Shown piece by piece: positions 21,698 through 32,542 of a stretch of 64,000 bases of DNA. The notes beneath the pieces were generated by a model that was not told the DNA's origin, did not search any database, and worked only from the letters and a program-made list of their open reading frames with translations. Position 1 is the first letter of the stretch, and the number at the start of each line of letters is the position of its first letter. The stretch comes from Clonostachys chloroleuca (Eukaryota > Ascomycota > Sordariomycetes > Hypocreales > Bionectriaceae). The stretch covers positions 186,001 to 250,000 of the forward strand of contig JBANAY010000001.1 of the NCBI GenBank assembly GCA_037952775.1, written 5' to 3'. The position numbers were made by a program, and so were the translations under genes.

Positions 21698-23078
21698 ATG
21701 TTCGCAGACATTTCCAAACCACCCGCACCACTTCCAGCCTCACACCTCACGACGCTTAGAGCCGGGGTGTCGCTGCTTCTTCCTCTCTCACGACGCAGCC
21801 AAGGCCCTGGATTGATCATTTTGAATTCTAAATGCGAAGATCCTGCGGCGTTCTCAGGTGGAACACCTTCATGTCTGCTCAAATGGGCTGAGGAGGGATA
21901 TGCCGTTGTCCAATTGGATTCAACTGCTTTTCAGGATAAAGCTAGCGAGGACGTCCTACGAGAAGCTGCGCAAGCGCTGGACCAGTGTACAAAATGCGAG
22001 CCTAAAGGCAAATTAGGTTTAGTTTGTGAGTGTCGCTGTCCTTGTGATGAACTTCGACTCTGACGGGTCACAGCCTACGTTCCTAGTCTTTGGACCATCG
22101 CGGCTCCGGGGCTAGCCAAGACTCCTAATGTCGTTGCCAGCGTAGTCTACACTGATATCTCAACGCTTGACGAGCTTCCGGCCGTTGATATCCCGGTACT
22201 TTATCATGTGGTTGGACAACGTACAACGCCTAAACAACAGTCAGGCATCACCCAATATTATTACCCCTCAGTGAAGAGCCATGCTTTTGCAACACCCACT
22301 CACGAGCACTTCCACTACATCACTGAATCCATCTCACACACGAGAAACCTTCAATTTCTGAAGCCGCACATGGATGGGCCATATTTTGACCTGGAACTAA
22401 TCTGGGAGGAGCACACGTACTATGAATTTGCTGATCGTTCTGTTGAGCATACAATGAGCACCATGGTACAGGAACCATACGTAAATCACGTTCCTACGGT
22501 AAGTCGGTTCAACTTGCCGGACAGACTGAGTTAACCGAGCACGTCGCTTTAGCTTACGGGTGGCATTGGCCGTGAGAAGCTGACGAGTTTCTATCGCCAT
22601 AATTTCATCTTTAACAACTCCGCCGATACAGACTTGGAACTCATCAGCCGCACCCTCGGAATCAACACTGTAGTTGATGAATTCATCTTCAAGTTCACCC
22701 ACGATCGGGAGATTGACTGGCTGTAGGTGCTTCACATAGTAAGAGTAAACTCAGATCAATGAGGCTAATTCATCCTGAAGCATTCCTGGTATCCCACCTA
22801 CCAACCTCAAGGCAGAGATTCCCTTCACTGCAGTCGTCAATATTCGTGGAGATAGGTTGTACCATGAGCATATCTCTTGGGACCAAGGGACGGTATTGAA
22901 GCAGCTTGGGTTAATGCCCGAGTACCTGCCATTCCCCTATAAAGGGGACAGCTCAAAGGGAGGTTCTTTTGAGTATCGGGTACCGGTTGCTGGAATTGAG
23001 GCGGCAGCTAAAATGAGGGATAGAAATAGCGTACCGTCAAACGAAATGTTTGAGTTCAAGGGGAGAGAAACCGATTAG
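21698..23078 (+). CDS. Carboxymethylenebutenolidase-like protein, 4 exons
   Basis: Predicted 406 residues. Exons 21698-22025, 22074-22498, 22553-22722 and 22781-23078, all in phase to a TAG. The N-terminal half resembles the dienelactone hydrolase fold seen in fungal carboxymethylenebutenolidase-like proteins: GPGLIILNSKCEDPAAF, LLKWAEEGYAVVQLD, FATPTHEHFHYITESISHTR. The second half (LTGGIGREKLTSFYRHNFIF, FKFTHDREIDWLIPGIPPT, AVVNIRGDRLYHEHISWDQG) resembles an NTF2/SnoaL-like domain, which is common in this fungal family. The nucleophilic Cys of classical dienelactone hydrolases is not evident in the expected context, so catalysis is uncertain. Divergent from the dienelactone hydrolase at 20397-21286; joint function on a lactone or aromatic-derived compound is inferred. 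Confidence 0.8.
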
Positions 23079-23759
23079 GCTGAATTTGTATGATACGGGC
23101 GTGTGTAACTATACTCTTGCTTCCATCTATGTCCTTGCTGGTATGTCAATAGTGATTGGGCCTAGCCCATGAAGGGTGGTTCAAGTGAAATAATCAGATC
23201 TGTTTGGACACCTGGAGCAAGGACACTACGTAAGCGATGAATCCTAGAATTTGTTTCTCGTATTTTTTATCCTCGCCTATGGACCTAGATCAAGGCTCAA
23301 TTCGCTCATAAACCCAATTGAGAGATATTTCAATAAAGGGAACACCTGGAAAGAGACGGGAAAATGTTTAGTAGGTGGTCGTTCTTTAGAAAGTCAACGC
23401 TCCTCTGCCTAGCCCCAACAGCCGCCACATCATCAGGCGGAGAGAATGTACAGAAGCATAACCTTGCTAGACCACTAGACCTTAGAGTTATTAGAGGTTC
23501 TTTGATAAGACCCTGGTCTTGTTGCCCTGGTTCCGAGTAGATATGCATCGGCCGGATCATCTCCGAAGGCGACTGGGGTTTAGTGAGGAGATATTTGGGA
23601 TAAGATCAAGATAATCTTGGGGCCCCAGGCCTGGATCCTGGGGCTGCAACAAGCGTTCTGAGGGTTCGTTACATTGTAAAGCCACTCCTCGACCTCACAT
23701 GTGGTCGCCACAAGACTTCACTTCATCCAATTGGTTTCATCACTTGGAAATTACTGGCA
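23079..23759. other. Intergenic region
   Basis: Separates the butenolidase-like gene from the amino-acid permease and should hold the permease promoter. One short minus-strand open frame (23330-23560) shows no motif. No repeats were recognised. Confidence 0.4.
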
Positions 23760-25466
23760 ATGAATTCCGATATTGAGTCCGCTGTCCATCATGGGATCAC
23801 TGCCCAGGGCCCCGAAAAGTTTGATGGTCCTGAGAAGCCGACGAATGATAGCATCCGTGGCTTGGAGACTTCAGCCGAGACGTCACTACACAAGGAGCTC
23901 AAGGCACGGCATATTTCCATGATTGCCATCGGCGGAGCTCTTGGAACTGGTCTTCTTGTTGGCACCGGCCAGGCTCTGGCAGAGTCTGGACCAGGGTCTC
24001 TCCTCATCGCGTTCTTGTTCATGGGCGTTATAATCTTCATGATTATGGCTGCCGTCGGCGAGATTGCAGCGTGGTTACCACTGAGCGCTGGCTTTGCAGG
24101 CTACGCTACTCGCTACTGCCACCCTGCTCTCGGGTTTGCCCTTGGATGGACGTACTGGTTCAATTACGCACTTGCTGCCCCCAACCAGCTCACAGCTGTT
24201 GCTCTCGTTATACAATTCTGGGTACCTCGAGAGACGGTTAACCCGGGCGTTTTCATTGCCATCTTCATCGTTCTGATCTTCTCTATCAATTATTTTGGTG
24301 GAATCAAATTCTTTGGGGAATTTGAATTCTGGCTGTCGTCTTTCAAAGTCATCGTCATCGTTGGCATCATCCTGCTGTCCTTGGTTATTGCCTGCGGTGG
24401 AGGTCCCTCTGGAGAAGCTACCGGGTTCCGTTACTGGAGAGACCCTGGAGCCTTTGCAGAAGTTTACACTACAGGCCCCTTGGGGAAATTCCTGGGGTTC
24501 TGGTCTGTCATGGTTAATGCGACTTTCGCCTATCTCGGGACCGAGCTCGTTGGAACAACTGCTGCCGAGGCGAAAAACCCACGACGTTCAATTCCCAAAG
24601 CCATTCGACTTACATTTTATCGTATTCTTTTTTTCTACTGCCTCAGCATCTTCCTGGTGGGACTCATCATTCCCTATAATTCAGAGGCTCTACTTTTTGC
24701 AGCCAACCAGTCGACCCCAGGAGCCAATGCAAGCCCGTTCGTTGTGGCTGCCAAGGTTGCTGGGATCAAAGTCTTGCCACACATTATCAATGCATGTATC
24801 TGCATATTTGTCTTTTCAGCTTCGAATTCCGACTTGTACATTGGAAGTCGAACACTCTACGGCTTGGCAAGTGATCGAGCAGCGCCAGCCATTTTCAAGC
24901 GGACTGATCGCCGAGGCGTGCCATGGGTCGCTTTGCTCGCCTGCACCTCCTTCGCCCTCCTCGCCTTTATGAATGTCTCGGACGACTCGAGGAGCGTATT
25001 CAAGCATTTGATCAATGTTTGTACAGTGCTTGGATTACTGACGTGGATCTCTATCTTAATCACTCACATCCGTTTCGTCCGTGGTCGCAGGGCAAAGGGC
25101 ATTTCTGACTTAGCGATGCCCTACACAGCACCTCAAGGTATCTGGGGGAGCTATGCGGCTCTCGTAGTTTGTATCATTGTTGCGCTAACGAAGAGCTACG
25201 GTGTTTACATCCCTCAGGGCAAGCCATTTGATTATGCCTCTTTCATTACTGGCTATATCGGTATTCCGGTATATCTCGCTCTTCTCTTCGGACACATGCT
25301 TACCCAGAAGAGCAAGTTGGTCAAGATTGAAGATATGGATTTCTTTACTGGGAAGGATATTGTAGACCGATACGAAGCGGAGTTCCTGGAGTCAGAGGCG
25401 GCTAGAGAAGGACGCAACTCGAAATGGGTGAAGGTGTATAACCGAACTTTGGCATGGCTCTTTTAG
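23760..25466 (+). CDS. Amino-acid permease (fungal AAP/YAT family)
   Basis: Single-exon gene, 568 residues, starting at the ATG at 23760. Twelve hydrophobic segments follow a ~50-residue polar N terminus. The family hallmarks are LHKELKARHISMIAIGGALG at the first helix (GTGLLVGTG), AAEAKNPRRSIPKAIR mid-protein and SDLYIGSRTLYGLA near the eighth helix. These place it with Gap1/Dip5-like fungal amino-acid:proton symporters of the plasma membrane. Lack of introns contrasts with the nine-exon permease at 994. The cytosolic C terminus is charged (KIEDMDFFTGKDIVDRYEAE), typical of the Gap1-type tail used in regulation. Specificity is not predictable. Confidence 0.93.
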   Translation: MNSDIESAVHHGITAQGPEKFDGPEKPTNDSIRGLETSAETSLHKELKARHISMIAIGGALGTGLLVGTGQALAESGPGSLLIAFLFMGVIIFMIMAAVGEIAAWLPLSAGFAGYATRYCHPALGFALGWTYWFNYALAAPNQLTAVALVIQFWVPRETVNPGVFIAIFIVLIFSINYFGGIKFFGEFEFWLSSFKVIVIVGIILLSLVIACGGGPSGEATGFRYWRDPGAFAEVYTTGPLGKFLGFWSVMVNATFAYLGTELVGTTAAEAKNPRRSIPKAIRLTFYRILFFYCLSIFLVGLIIPYNSEALLFAANQSTPGANASPFVVAAKVAGIKVLPHIINACICIFVFSASNSDLYIGSRTLYGLASDRAAPAIFKRTDRRGVPWVALLACTSFALLAFMNVSDDSRSVFKHLINVCTVLGLLTWISILITHIRFVRGRRAKGISDLAMPYTAPQGIWGSYAALVVCIIVALTKSYGVYIPQGKPFDYASFITGYIGIPVYLALLFGHMLTQKSKLVKIEDMDFFTGKDIVDRYEAEFLESEAAREGRNSKWVKVYNRTLAWLF

Positions 25467-26092
25467 GGATGTTCAGCTATAGCTCGTGGGATTGGACGCC
25501 TGGATTCCAATTAAGCTCCTCTTTCTTCTTGACATTACAAATTAATGATTCCGTCAGCTTGGGCTCAACCTTAGATATGCAAAATGCGTGCAACCCCACT
25601 TGTAGCCCCATTATAATTCGTCTTGAAGTTGTTTAAACTCACTTACAACCTTCGTACTGCCAAGAAGCGTCCTCTATCATAGGGGTCGGTTACAGCCCCG
25701 AGAAGAGGGCAGGAGCCTGTGACAGCTCAGGACGCGTCCATTACCCGACTACTTGAGTCTTTCCATGTTTTACAATAGTCTGTCTGGGGTAGCGGCTGGG
25801 TTCGTGCTCCGCATATTGGATCGGAGTCTAGTTCTGATTCAAGGGGTCTTATCTGTGGATGCCGCTCTGTACTGTTATCTAACACTGACAGCTTCGGAGG
25901 AGTTCCGGCCGACTTCTCGACCTCTGGGTGAGGAGCCAAGATAACCGCCAATTGACACACCTCAGCTGATGCTGTTGAGTATTGGTCGAGGGGCGAACGC
26001 GTCTTATATTTCAGATGTTGGCATCATTCCTTGCTTGATCAGAATCTCTTCACCATCAAAGCCATCGCGACGAATAATTTCAAGCATCAACA
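25467..26092. other. Intergenic region
   Basis: Ordinary composition, no recognisable gene. Contains the promoter of the MFS transporter, whose ATG at 26093 sits in a CAACA-ATG-A context. Confidence 0.4.
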
Positions 26093-27924
26093 ATGACAGA
26101 CAAGCAACCAACCAAAGTCGGCGAAGACGACAAGAACTTCGACATCGAGATGGCGCACAAGCCCTCCGTCGACGATATACAGGAGGGAACGGTCGATGTA
26201 TCCGCAGAGTATTCGGCCAAGTACTATCGAAAGCTGCTCTGGAAGATCGATCTCTGGCTTCTCCCGCTCATGTGGATTTGCTATGGCACACAGCAGACCG
26301 ACAAGACCTCTCTTAGCGTGCAGGCCGTGTTCGGTATTCAAGAAGATACAGGGCTCGTGGGCGAGCAATTCAACTGGCTTAGCACGATCTTCTACCTTTC
26401 CTACATGGTCTGCGAGGCGCCTGGCAACTGGCTAATGCAGAAATGCCACACCGGCAAGTTTCTGTCCATTGTCATGGTGCTCTGGGGCGTCATTGTTCTG
26501 TGCATTGCATTCGCAAAGAACTTTACACATTTAATGATTCTTCGGACGATTCAGGGGGCTTTAGAGTGTACGATTTCACCAACCTTTATGCTGATCACCG
26601 GGGCATGGTATACATCCCAGGAACACACACTTCGATCCCTGATTTGGGGAACATCAAATGCTGGCATAAATATCCTCGCTGGTTTAGCTATGTATGGTAT
26701 TGGCCTCCATGCCCAAAACAACCCTGGAGGTGTGGCTGCTGTAAGTTTCCCTTAATATCTCCCAACCCAGCGTGAAATTTGAAGCTAACGAGTTTCTTTT
26801 GTCTAGTGGAAAGGGATCTCCTTTTTGCTTGGAGCCTTGACGATAACTTGCGGCATCATTGTCTGGTTCGTTCTCGGAACTCCTCGCGAGGTTTGCTGGT
26901 TGAGCGAAGACGAGAAGCGAGCTGCCATCGCGCGTGTGATTGTGAACCAGACAGGATCCGACCAGCAAAAGCGATCCGAGTTCAAGTGGGAGCAGGTGTG
27001 GGCCACATTCAGAGGTTAGTCGCCCTTTGTATCTTGCGAGGTTGGCGCACGTGCTGACAGATGGACTACACCTAGATCCTCAAACCTATTTCTTCTTCTT
27101 TGTCACCATCGTCAACGCACTGCCTAATGGCGCCAACACTACTTTTTCGAAGTTGATCTGGAAGTCCTTCGGCTTTACTCCGCTAGAGACTCTACTCAAG
27201 GGATCAACCCCTTACTATTGCGTCAGCATTTGCTGGTTTATCATTGTGGGATATGTCACATTGAAAAAGCCAAACTTGCGATGTAGGTGCTTTGAGATCT
27301 CCAATTAGTTAACCTTGGCCTAATCAGAAGTAGTTCTTATGATGATGTTCTCACTTATTCCTGCCTTCTCTGGGATGATGGCACTAGCATTCCTGCCACA
27401 GAATGACATGAAGTGGACAAGATGGGGGATGTACATCCTGCAAGTGTTTGGCTCACTCCCTGGACTTAGTAAGTATCCAGTCCATTCAGAACAATATCTC
27501 ACCAGCTGACCATCGTCCTCCAGTGATCTGGACATTCTTACCATCCAACGTCGCCGGCCGGACGAAGAAAACAGTCACAGCCACGGTTCTATTCATCGCC
27601 TACTGTGTCGGCAATGCCGTTGGCGCACAAATGTTTGTTGCCTCGGATGCGCCCAAGTATATTCGTGGCCTTACGGCTTGTGCGGTCTTGTACGGTGTCG
27701 AATTCTGTAGCATGGCTTCATGGCGATTTTACTGTAAGCACATCTTCCATTAACTTTCTGACCTAGACTGACTGTTGTGTTTAGATATCTGGGAGAATCG
27801 CCGCCGCGCAAAGATCATCCAGCAACAGGGTATCTCTGAGGAGGAGAGTCTGCGTCTGGGTAAAGTGAATGCGGAAGCCGACATGACTGATCGCGAGAAC
27901 ATTCACTTCAAGTACAAGTATTAA
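26093..27924 (+). CDS. MFS transporter, Dal5/allantoate permease (ACS) family, 6 exons
   Basis: Predicted 516 residues. Exons 26093-26740, 26807-27014, 27076-27282, 27331-27468, 27524-27733 and 27785-27924; all junctions are GT-AG and the phases close at TAA 27922-27924. The N-terminal part carries the anion:cation symporter pattern: WKIDLWLLPLMWICYG and QTDKTSLSVQAVFGIQEDTG, then QFNWLSTIFYLSYMVCEAPG. The C-terminal half has TFLPSNVAGRTKKTVTATV and VGNAVGAQMF, which are diagnostic of Dal5-like carriers of allantoate, ureidosuccinate, dipeptides, nicotinate or pantothenate. The exon 3/4 junction is the least certain: the acceptor AAG is used because the nearer CAG would give an immediate stop. 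The substrate is likely a small organic anion, unknown. Confidence 0.9.
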
Positions 27925-28457
27925 TGCAGAAGTTTACCTATGGGAAGACTGCGGATCAAGTTGGTTGACCACGGTCGGGACTATTTGTGATCGGATTGCG
28001 ACTGGCTGCCCATGAAATACCTGTATATGCTTTACTAGGTACCTAAAAAGGCAAGGATAGGAATTGGTTCGAGATATATTTGATATTTACCCTGCTTTGC
28101 TTAATATCTTGGCTGATGAAAGAATCCTAAAATTACCATTGAGGATCAGCTTCTAACTACGTACGATAAGAATCCATCTTTCTACACCTCCAAACTATTG
28201 GCTTAGGCTAGGGGAATATCTGTTATGGGAGGCAGCATAGCAAGGGTGTCCTTGGTGAAATGTCTGGGTTTAAATTGAATGTATCGAGAATTCAAGCAAT
28301 ATCTATTATATCTACAACTCTTGTCGGTCACGGTCTGACCCGTCTCTTAATAGCTCAGACTCCAGTCCCGAGCAGATCCTCTTCCTAGTCAAATGACTTA
28401 GAGATCGGAGGCCTCGTAACCTGGGCGTGGAAGGAAACTTTCTTTGTCCTCATGTTG
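27925..28457. other. Convergent intergenic region
   Basis: Between the 3' ends of the MFS transporter and the carboxylesterase. No gene or repeat seen. Confidence 0.4.
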
Positions 28458-30177
28458 CTATTTTTCACCACTAAATATATCGCCGATCTGTAAGAGCTCA
28501 TCCCAGCGTTGATCTTTCTGAACCTCAATCGTTGCTTGCGGAGTGGCTACCCTCATCTCTTGTACAGTCCGTGTACCAAAGTCAAACGACTCTTCGTCGT
28601 TCACAAATGCCACCAGGACCCGGATCCAATTTTCCATCAATTTCCTCTCCCTAGGCGTTGGTCCATGTTGGATCGAAAAACTTTTTGTCTGTCAGCTCAA
28701 GCCTGAATAGGGGCTAATAAAAAAAAAACTCACTTCCAAAACGGTTTGTCCATGGCATGGGCCACTCCGAACGACATGGGTGCTACCGTTTCGTCGATAA
28801 ATGACAACCGGTAGGCAATCTGATAACGCCACACATCCCGCAGATCAACTCCATTCGCTACTAGGTGCTTTACCAATGCTCTCGAAGGTGCCCTGACCTG
28901 GCCGTCAGATACGATGTTTCCTAAGCCGTAAGTCAATACCTCATGAAAAGGCAAGTCATTGCCGATCTCAACTACTTACCAAAGAGTTGTTTCCAAGCCT
29001 CCAGGTCCGGGGAAGTCGGCAGAGGATAGCAATCAATTACTCTGTCCGTGACATCTGGTGCATAATAATTCATGACTTGAAGTTTCAATGAGTCGATGTT
29101 TGGATCTGTTGGACTGTTGTACGTTGAATATAATGTTTCTTCATTGGTAACCTCTCCAATAAGCAACCTGTAGTGCCTGGACTTGAACTCATCGGCAAAG
29201 CTGTTGCTCTGGAGATACTCAATCATCCCAGAATGAATGAAAAGATTGTCGGTGACTGGACGAAATGTGTGCTGCTTCAGTTTTGGTATAACTGCAATGA
29301 GATCGCTGACACTCAGCTTCCGGAGCGATTCGAGCTTCTTCTCTGCAGGCAAGCTCTCATCGATATCAAATTGCTTGCAAACTTCGTCGAATTGAACTTG
29401 GGTATCCTGCAACGATTTCGGCTGTGCCGGGATCGCGTTCGAGTCCATAAACACGCGTCGATACAGCGATGTCTTGGGGCCTGGCTTGCGGAAGTCGAAC
29501 AACATCTGCGCTTCCACGCTGTATGCTCCTGCGCTCCGGCCGGCGAGGGTGATGTTGTTTGCGTCGCCTCCAAACAGCGAGATGTGTTCTCTGACCCATT
29601 CAGCAGCCATGCGCTGGTCCCAAAGACCGAAGTTTCCTGCCAATTCACCTCCGCTTTCCTCTAGCAGATCTTCACCGGCAAGAAAGCCAAAGATATTCAA
29701 GCGGTAGCCTACAGCCACGACAATGGCGTTGAGGCCCCCAGTAGAGATCAACTCCGTCGGGTCCATGCCAGGCTCCTGCGATGGATCGCCCATTTGGAAC
29801 CATCCTCCGTGTAGCCATAGCATCACGGGCCACTTCTTCTCCCTGGCATCGCCTACGGGCGTCCAGATATTGACAAAGAGGCAATCCTCGCTGTATTTCC
29901 CGGAGCCTCCCTCGGCTTTCCCGACATGGAAGGCTTTCTGGGGACAGACGGCTTTGAACTTGGTAGCATCAAATGGGCCACCAGCTCCATCTCCGTATGT
30001 GTAGTCTGCAGGGAGCTGTCTCGGCTTGCGCCAGCGATTGTCGCCGGTTGGGGGAAGCGCGTAGGGAATACCAGCGTAGCGACGTGATTTTTTGTCAAGT
30101 TGGATACCGCGGATCGTTCCCTTGTTGCCAAGGTCTAGATCGTAGGGCTTTTGGTCGTACGATATTGTGTTTCCCAT
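28458..30177 (-). CDS. Type B carboxylesterase, 3 exons
   Basis: Predicted 535-residue esterase of the carboxylesterase/cholinesterase family. Exons 30177-28980, 28920-28734 and 28680-28458; phases close exactly. Family marks in order: GIPYALPPTGDNRWRKP, EDCLFVNIWTP, oxyanion segment LHGGWFQMG, nucleophile elbow TLAGRSAGAYSVE (Ser in GRSAG, where GESAG is more usual), acid in GEVTNEETL, and His in GVAHAMDKPFW. The third exon supplies FSIQHGPTPRERKLMENW and the C-terminal helix. There is no signal peptide, so a cytosolic enzyme is expected. It is divergent from an aminotransferase across 334 bp. Substrates may be natural-product or xenobiotic esters. Confidence 0.92.
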
Positions 30178-30511
30178 TTTCGATAATATTGAATATCTTG
30201 AGTCGGTATGGCAACGTTTGACACTTGCGTCGTGGCTGGAAGATAGGAGTCATTTGCTCCTCTGACAACAAATGTCATTCTATCACACAATGACATCGGA
30301 GATCCGTTTGATCAATCGTCATGGGAGTGCTCGGGAAATCACTCATTGTGGGCTATCCACTGCCGCCCGGATCCCCGGCCGAGGAAATGGGGGGCGCGGA
30401 ACTAACAACCACTGTAAGAAACCTTGATTATGAACTTAAATCATGATTTCCTGCTCTAGCCCGCCTACTCCAAGAACATTTCCAAGCGAAAACTGCCGAT
30501 AAAGCACTAAG
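30178..30511. promoter_or_regulatory. Divergent promoter, carboxylesterase / aminotransferase
   Basis: A 334-bp intergenic stretch between divergent starts. At 30297-30306 it contains CGGAGATCCG, an inverted CGG pair with the same 4-bp spacing as the sites near 13 kb. A GC-rich patch (30361-30395) follows. Co-regulation is inferred. Confidence 0.45.
30297..30306. promoter_or_regulatory. CGG-N4-CCG site in the esterase/aminotransferase promoter
   Basis: CGGAGATCCG, 120 bp from the esterase start and 206 bp from the aminotransferase start. It fits a Zn2Cys6 dimer site. It may be bound by the regulator at 32543-35183 or by the one at 13428, if by either. Confidence 0.35.
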
Positions 30512-32352
30512 ATGGGTAGCCTAAACCGCAAGCAGGAGGCCGTGGACCTCTCTCACCACATCAACGTGAAGAGCAAGTCTCGCCACCCCTCGCCTCTCAA
30601 AGAAATCATCAAGTTTATGGGCTACGATGGCATGATCAGCCTAGCAGGAGGTACGTACTTTTAGAAAAAGGCATAAAGTTATCATGAAGCTAAGAATTAC
30701 CTTAGGTCTTCCTCATCCTTCTTTGTTTCCTCTCGAGAGAGCCAGATTTGACTGCCTCCCTCCATCCGCATCACTGGGAGATTTACCGACAGAAGCTGAT
30801 CTTGTAAGCCTCAATCTTGGTCGCGGATTGTCTCCGGGAGATCTAGACCTTACTCAATTTCTACAATACGGTACGACCTCAAGTATAAGATACCATAGCC
30901 TACGCTAACGCACGTTCGTAGGAACTGGCGCCGGGAATCGACGGCTTATCCAACTCGCTGAAGATTTGACCGAGCGAGTGCATGCTCCACCTTGCCACTA
31001 TGAATGTCTTTTGCATCCTGGAAACACAAACGCCTGGTCCAAGGTGGTTGGCCTCCTTTGCGAAGACAATGACTTTGTCATTGTTGAAGAATTTACCTAT
31101 CCATCTGCACAGGCGCTTTGGATTCCTCTTAGGATCAAGGCAGCTCCGGTTTCCGCCGATGCAGAAGGTATCTTGGCGACTAATCTACGTCAAATGCTCG
31201 AGAACTGGGATGAGAAGTCGAAGGGAAGCCGAAGACCTAGGGTGTATGGTTTTCACGTCCCGGCAAATAACAACTCGGATGCTGATATCGTATTATAGGC
31301 TTTATTTGGTCTCGGTTGGCTCAAACCCAACAGGAATCACAATTTCAGCAAAGCGTCGCAGGGAAATTTATCAAATTTGCGTTGAGTTTGGTATGTAGCT
31401 TTCTCTCCCATCAGTTGACATTTCACCAGCTGATTGTAATCAGACTTGGTGATTGTGGAAGATGACCCCTATTATTTTCTTCAATATCCGGGTTACTCAC
31501 CTCAAGCCGAGAGGCAACCATATCAACCAAAATCCACCGGAGAGTTTCTAAAGTCATTAACCCCGTCTTTCCTATCCATGGACACCCAGGGGCGTGTCAT
31601 CCGACTGGAGTCTTTCTCCAAGACCATATTCCCGGGTCTCCGGCTGGGCTATTTCATCGCCAATCCTCTGTTCACCGAACGACTACTGCGAGCAACTGAG
31701 GTCGAGACTCAAGATCCTGCAGGTCTCAGTCAAGCGTTCACGCTTGCTCTATTCAACCAATGGGGCGTTGATGGATATTTAATGTGGCTTCAGAGTTTGC
31801 AGCATCAGTACAAAACAAGACGAGATTGGCTCGTCTCTGCCATATATGACCAGTTCACAGTTGTGTCAGCCGCCAAGTCACCATTACCAACTGCCCAAGG
31901 ACATGTAGCCTGCTTACAGGACAAAGCAAATGGCAAGTTGCGGCCCGTCTTTAGCTTCGTCGATCCAGAAGCCGGCATGTTCGTCTGGTCAAAGTTTTAC
32001 TTTGGTGGAGTCGCTCGTTTCGTTGAGCTCGAGGCCCAGTCAGTAGAGGACCCGGAGCAGGCGTTTGCTCAAGAGCTATGGGAGGCCATGGCGGCGGAGC
32101 TCGTCTTGCTTACACCTGGATCCTATTATCATGCTTGGCAAGGGCCGGACAAGGTATCAACTAAAGCGCGGGGGGCTGATCCACGATCCGCCTTTTTCCG
32201 TCTTTCTTTTGCTACTCCAACGGTAAGTCGCACAATGAGAGTGGTTCCTTTGGCTGTGAAGCTAATACATCCCTACATAGAAGGAACAGATTGAAGAGGG
32301 TGTGAAGCGAATGAGGAAAGTCGTAGGCCGAGTCTGGGAAGCTACATCATAA
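30512..32352 (+). CDS. PLP aminotransferase class I/II (Aro8/2-aminoadipate type), 6 exons
   Basis: Predicted 522 residues. Exons 30512-30650, 30706-30870, 30922-31243, 31299-31390, 31444-32222 and 32281-32352; all phases close at TAA. Fold-type I marks: ISLAGGLPHPSLFP at the exon 1/2 junction, FLQYGTGAGNRRLIQLAEDL, substrate loop SVGSNPTGITIS, VIVEDDPYYFLQYPG, and the PLP Schiff-base Lys299 in ESFSKTIFPGLRLGY. This is the pattern of fungal aromatic/2-aminoadipate aminotransferases. A frameshift seems to occur near 31244 if the intron is missed; using the GTATGG donor restores RVLYLVSVG in phase. Divergent from a carboxylesterase and followed tail-to-tail by a Zn2Cys6 regulator. The likely role is deamination of an aromatic or long amino compound. 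Confidence 0.91.
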
Positions 32353-32542
32353 CATATTGATCCCATCCACGCTATCTGAAATAAGTATGGACTACTTTTG
32401 TATATCTAACTAATCATGTTGTTCCATAGAACTTTGATACCAACTATTGCAAAAATTAAAATGATGAAACTAGCTTCCCTTATATCCCTCAGGCGCTCTC
32501 CACTAAATTGTGGGATTTTGCTGACAATATCAGGTCACTTTC

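Noticed and set aside
23330..23560. Minus-strand 76-codon frame
   Set aside because: No motif and located in the presumed permease promoter.
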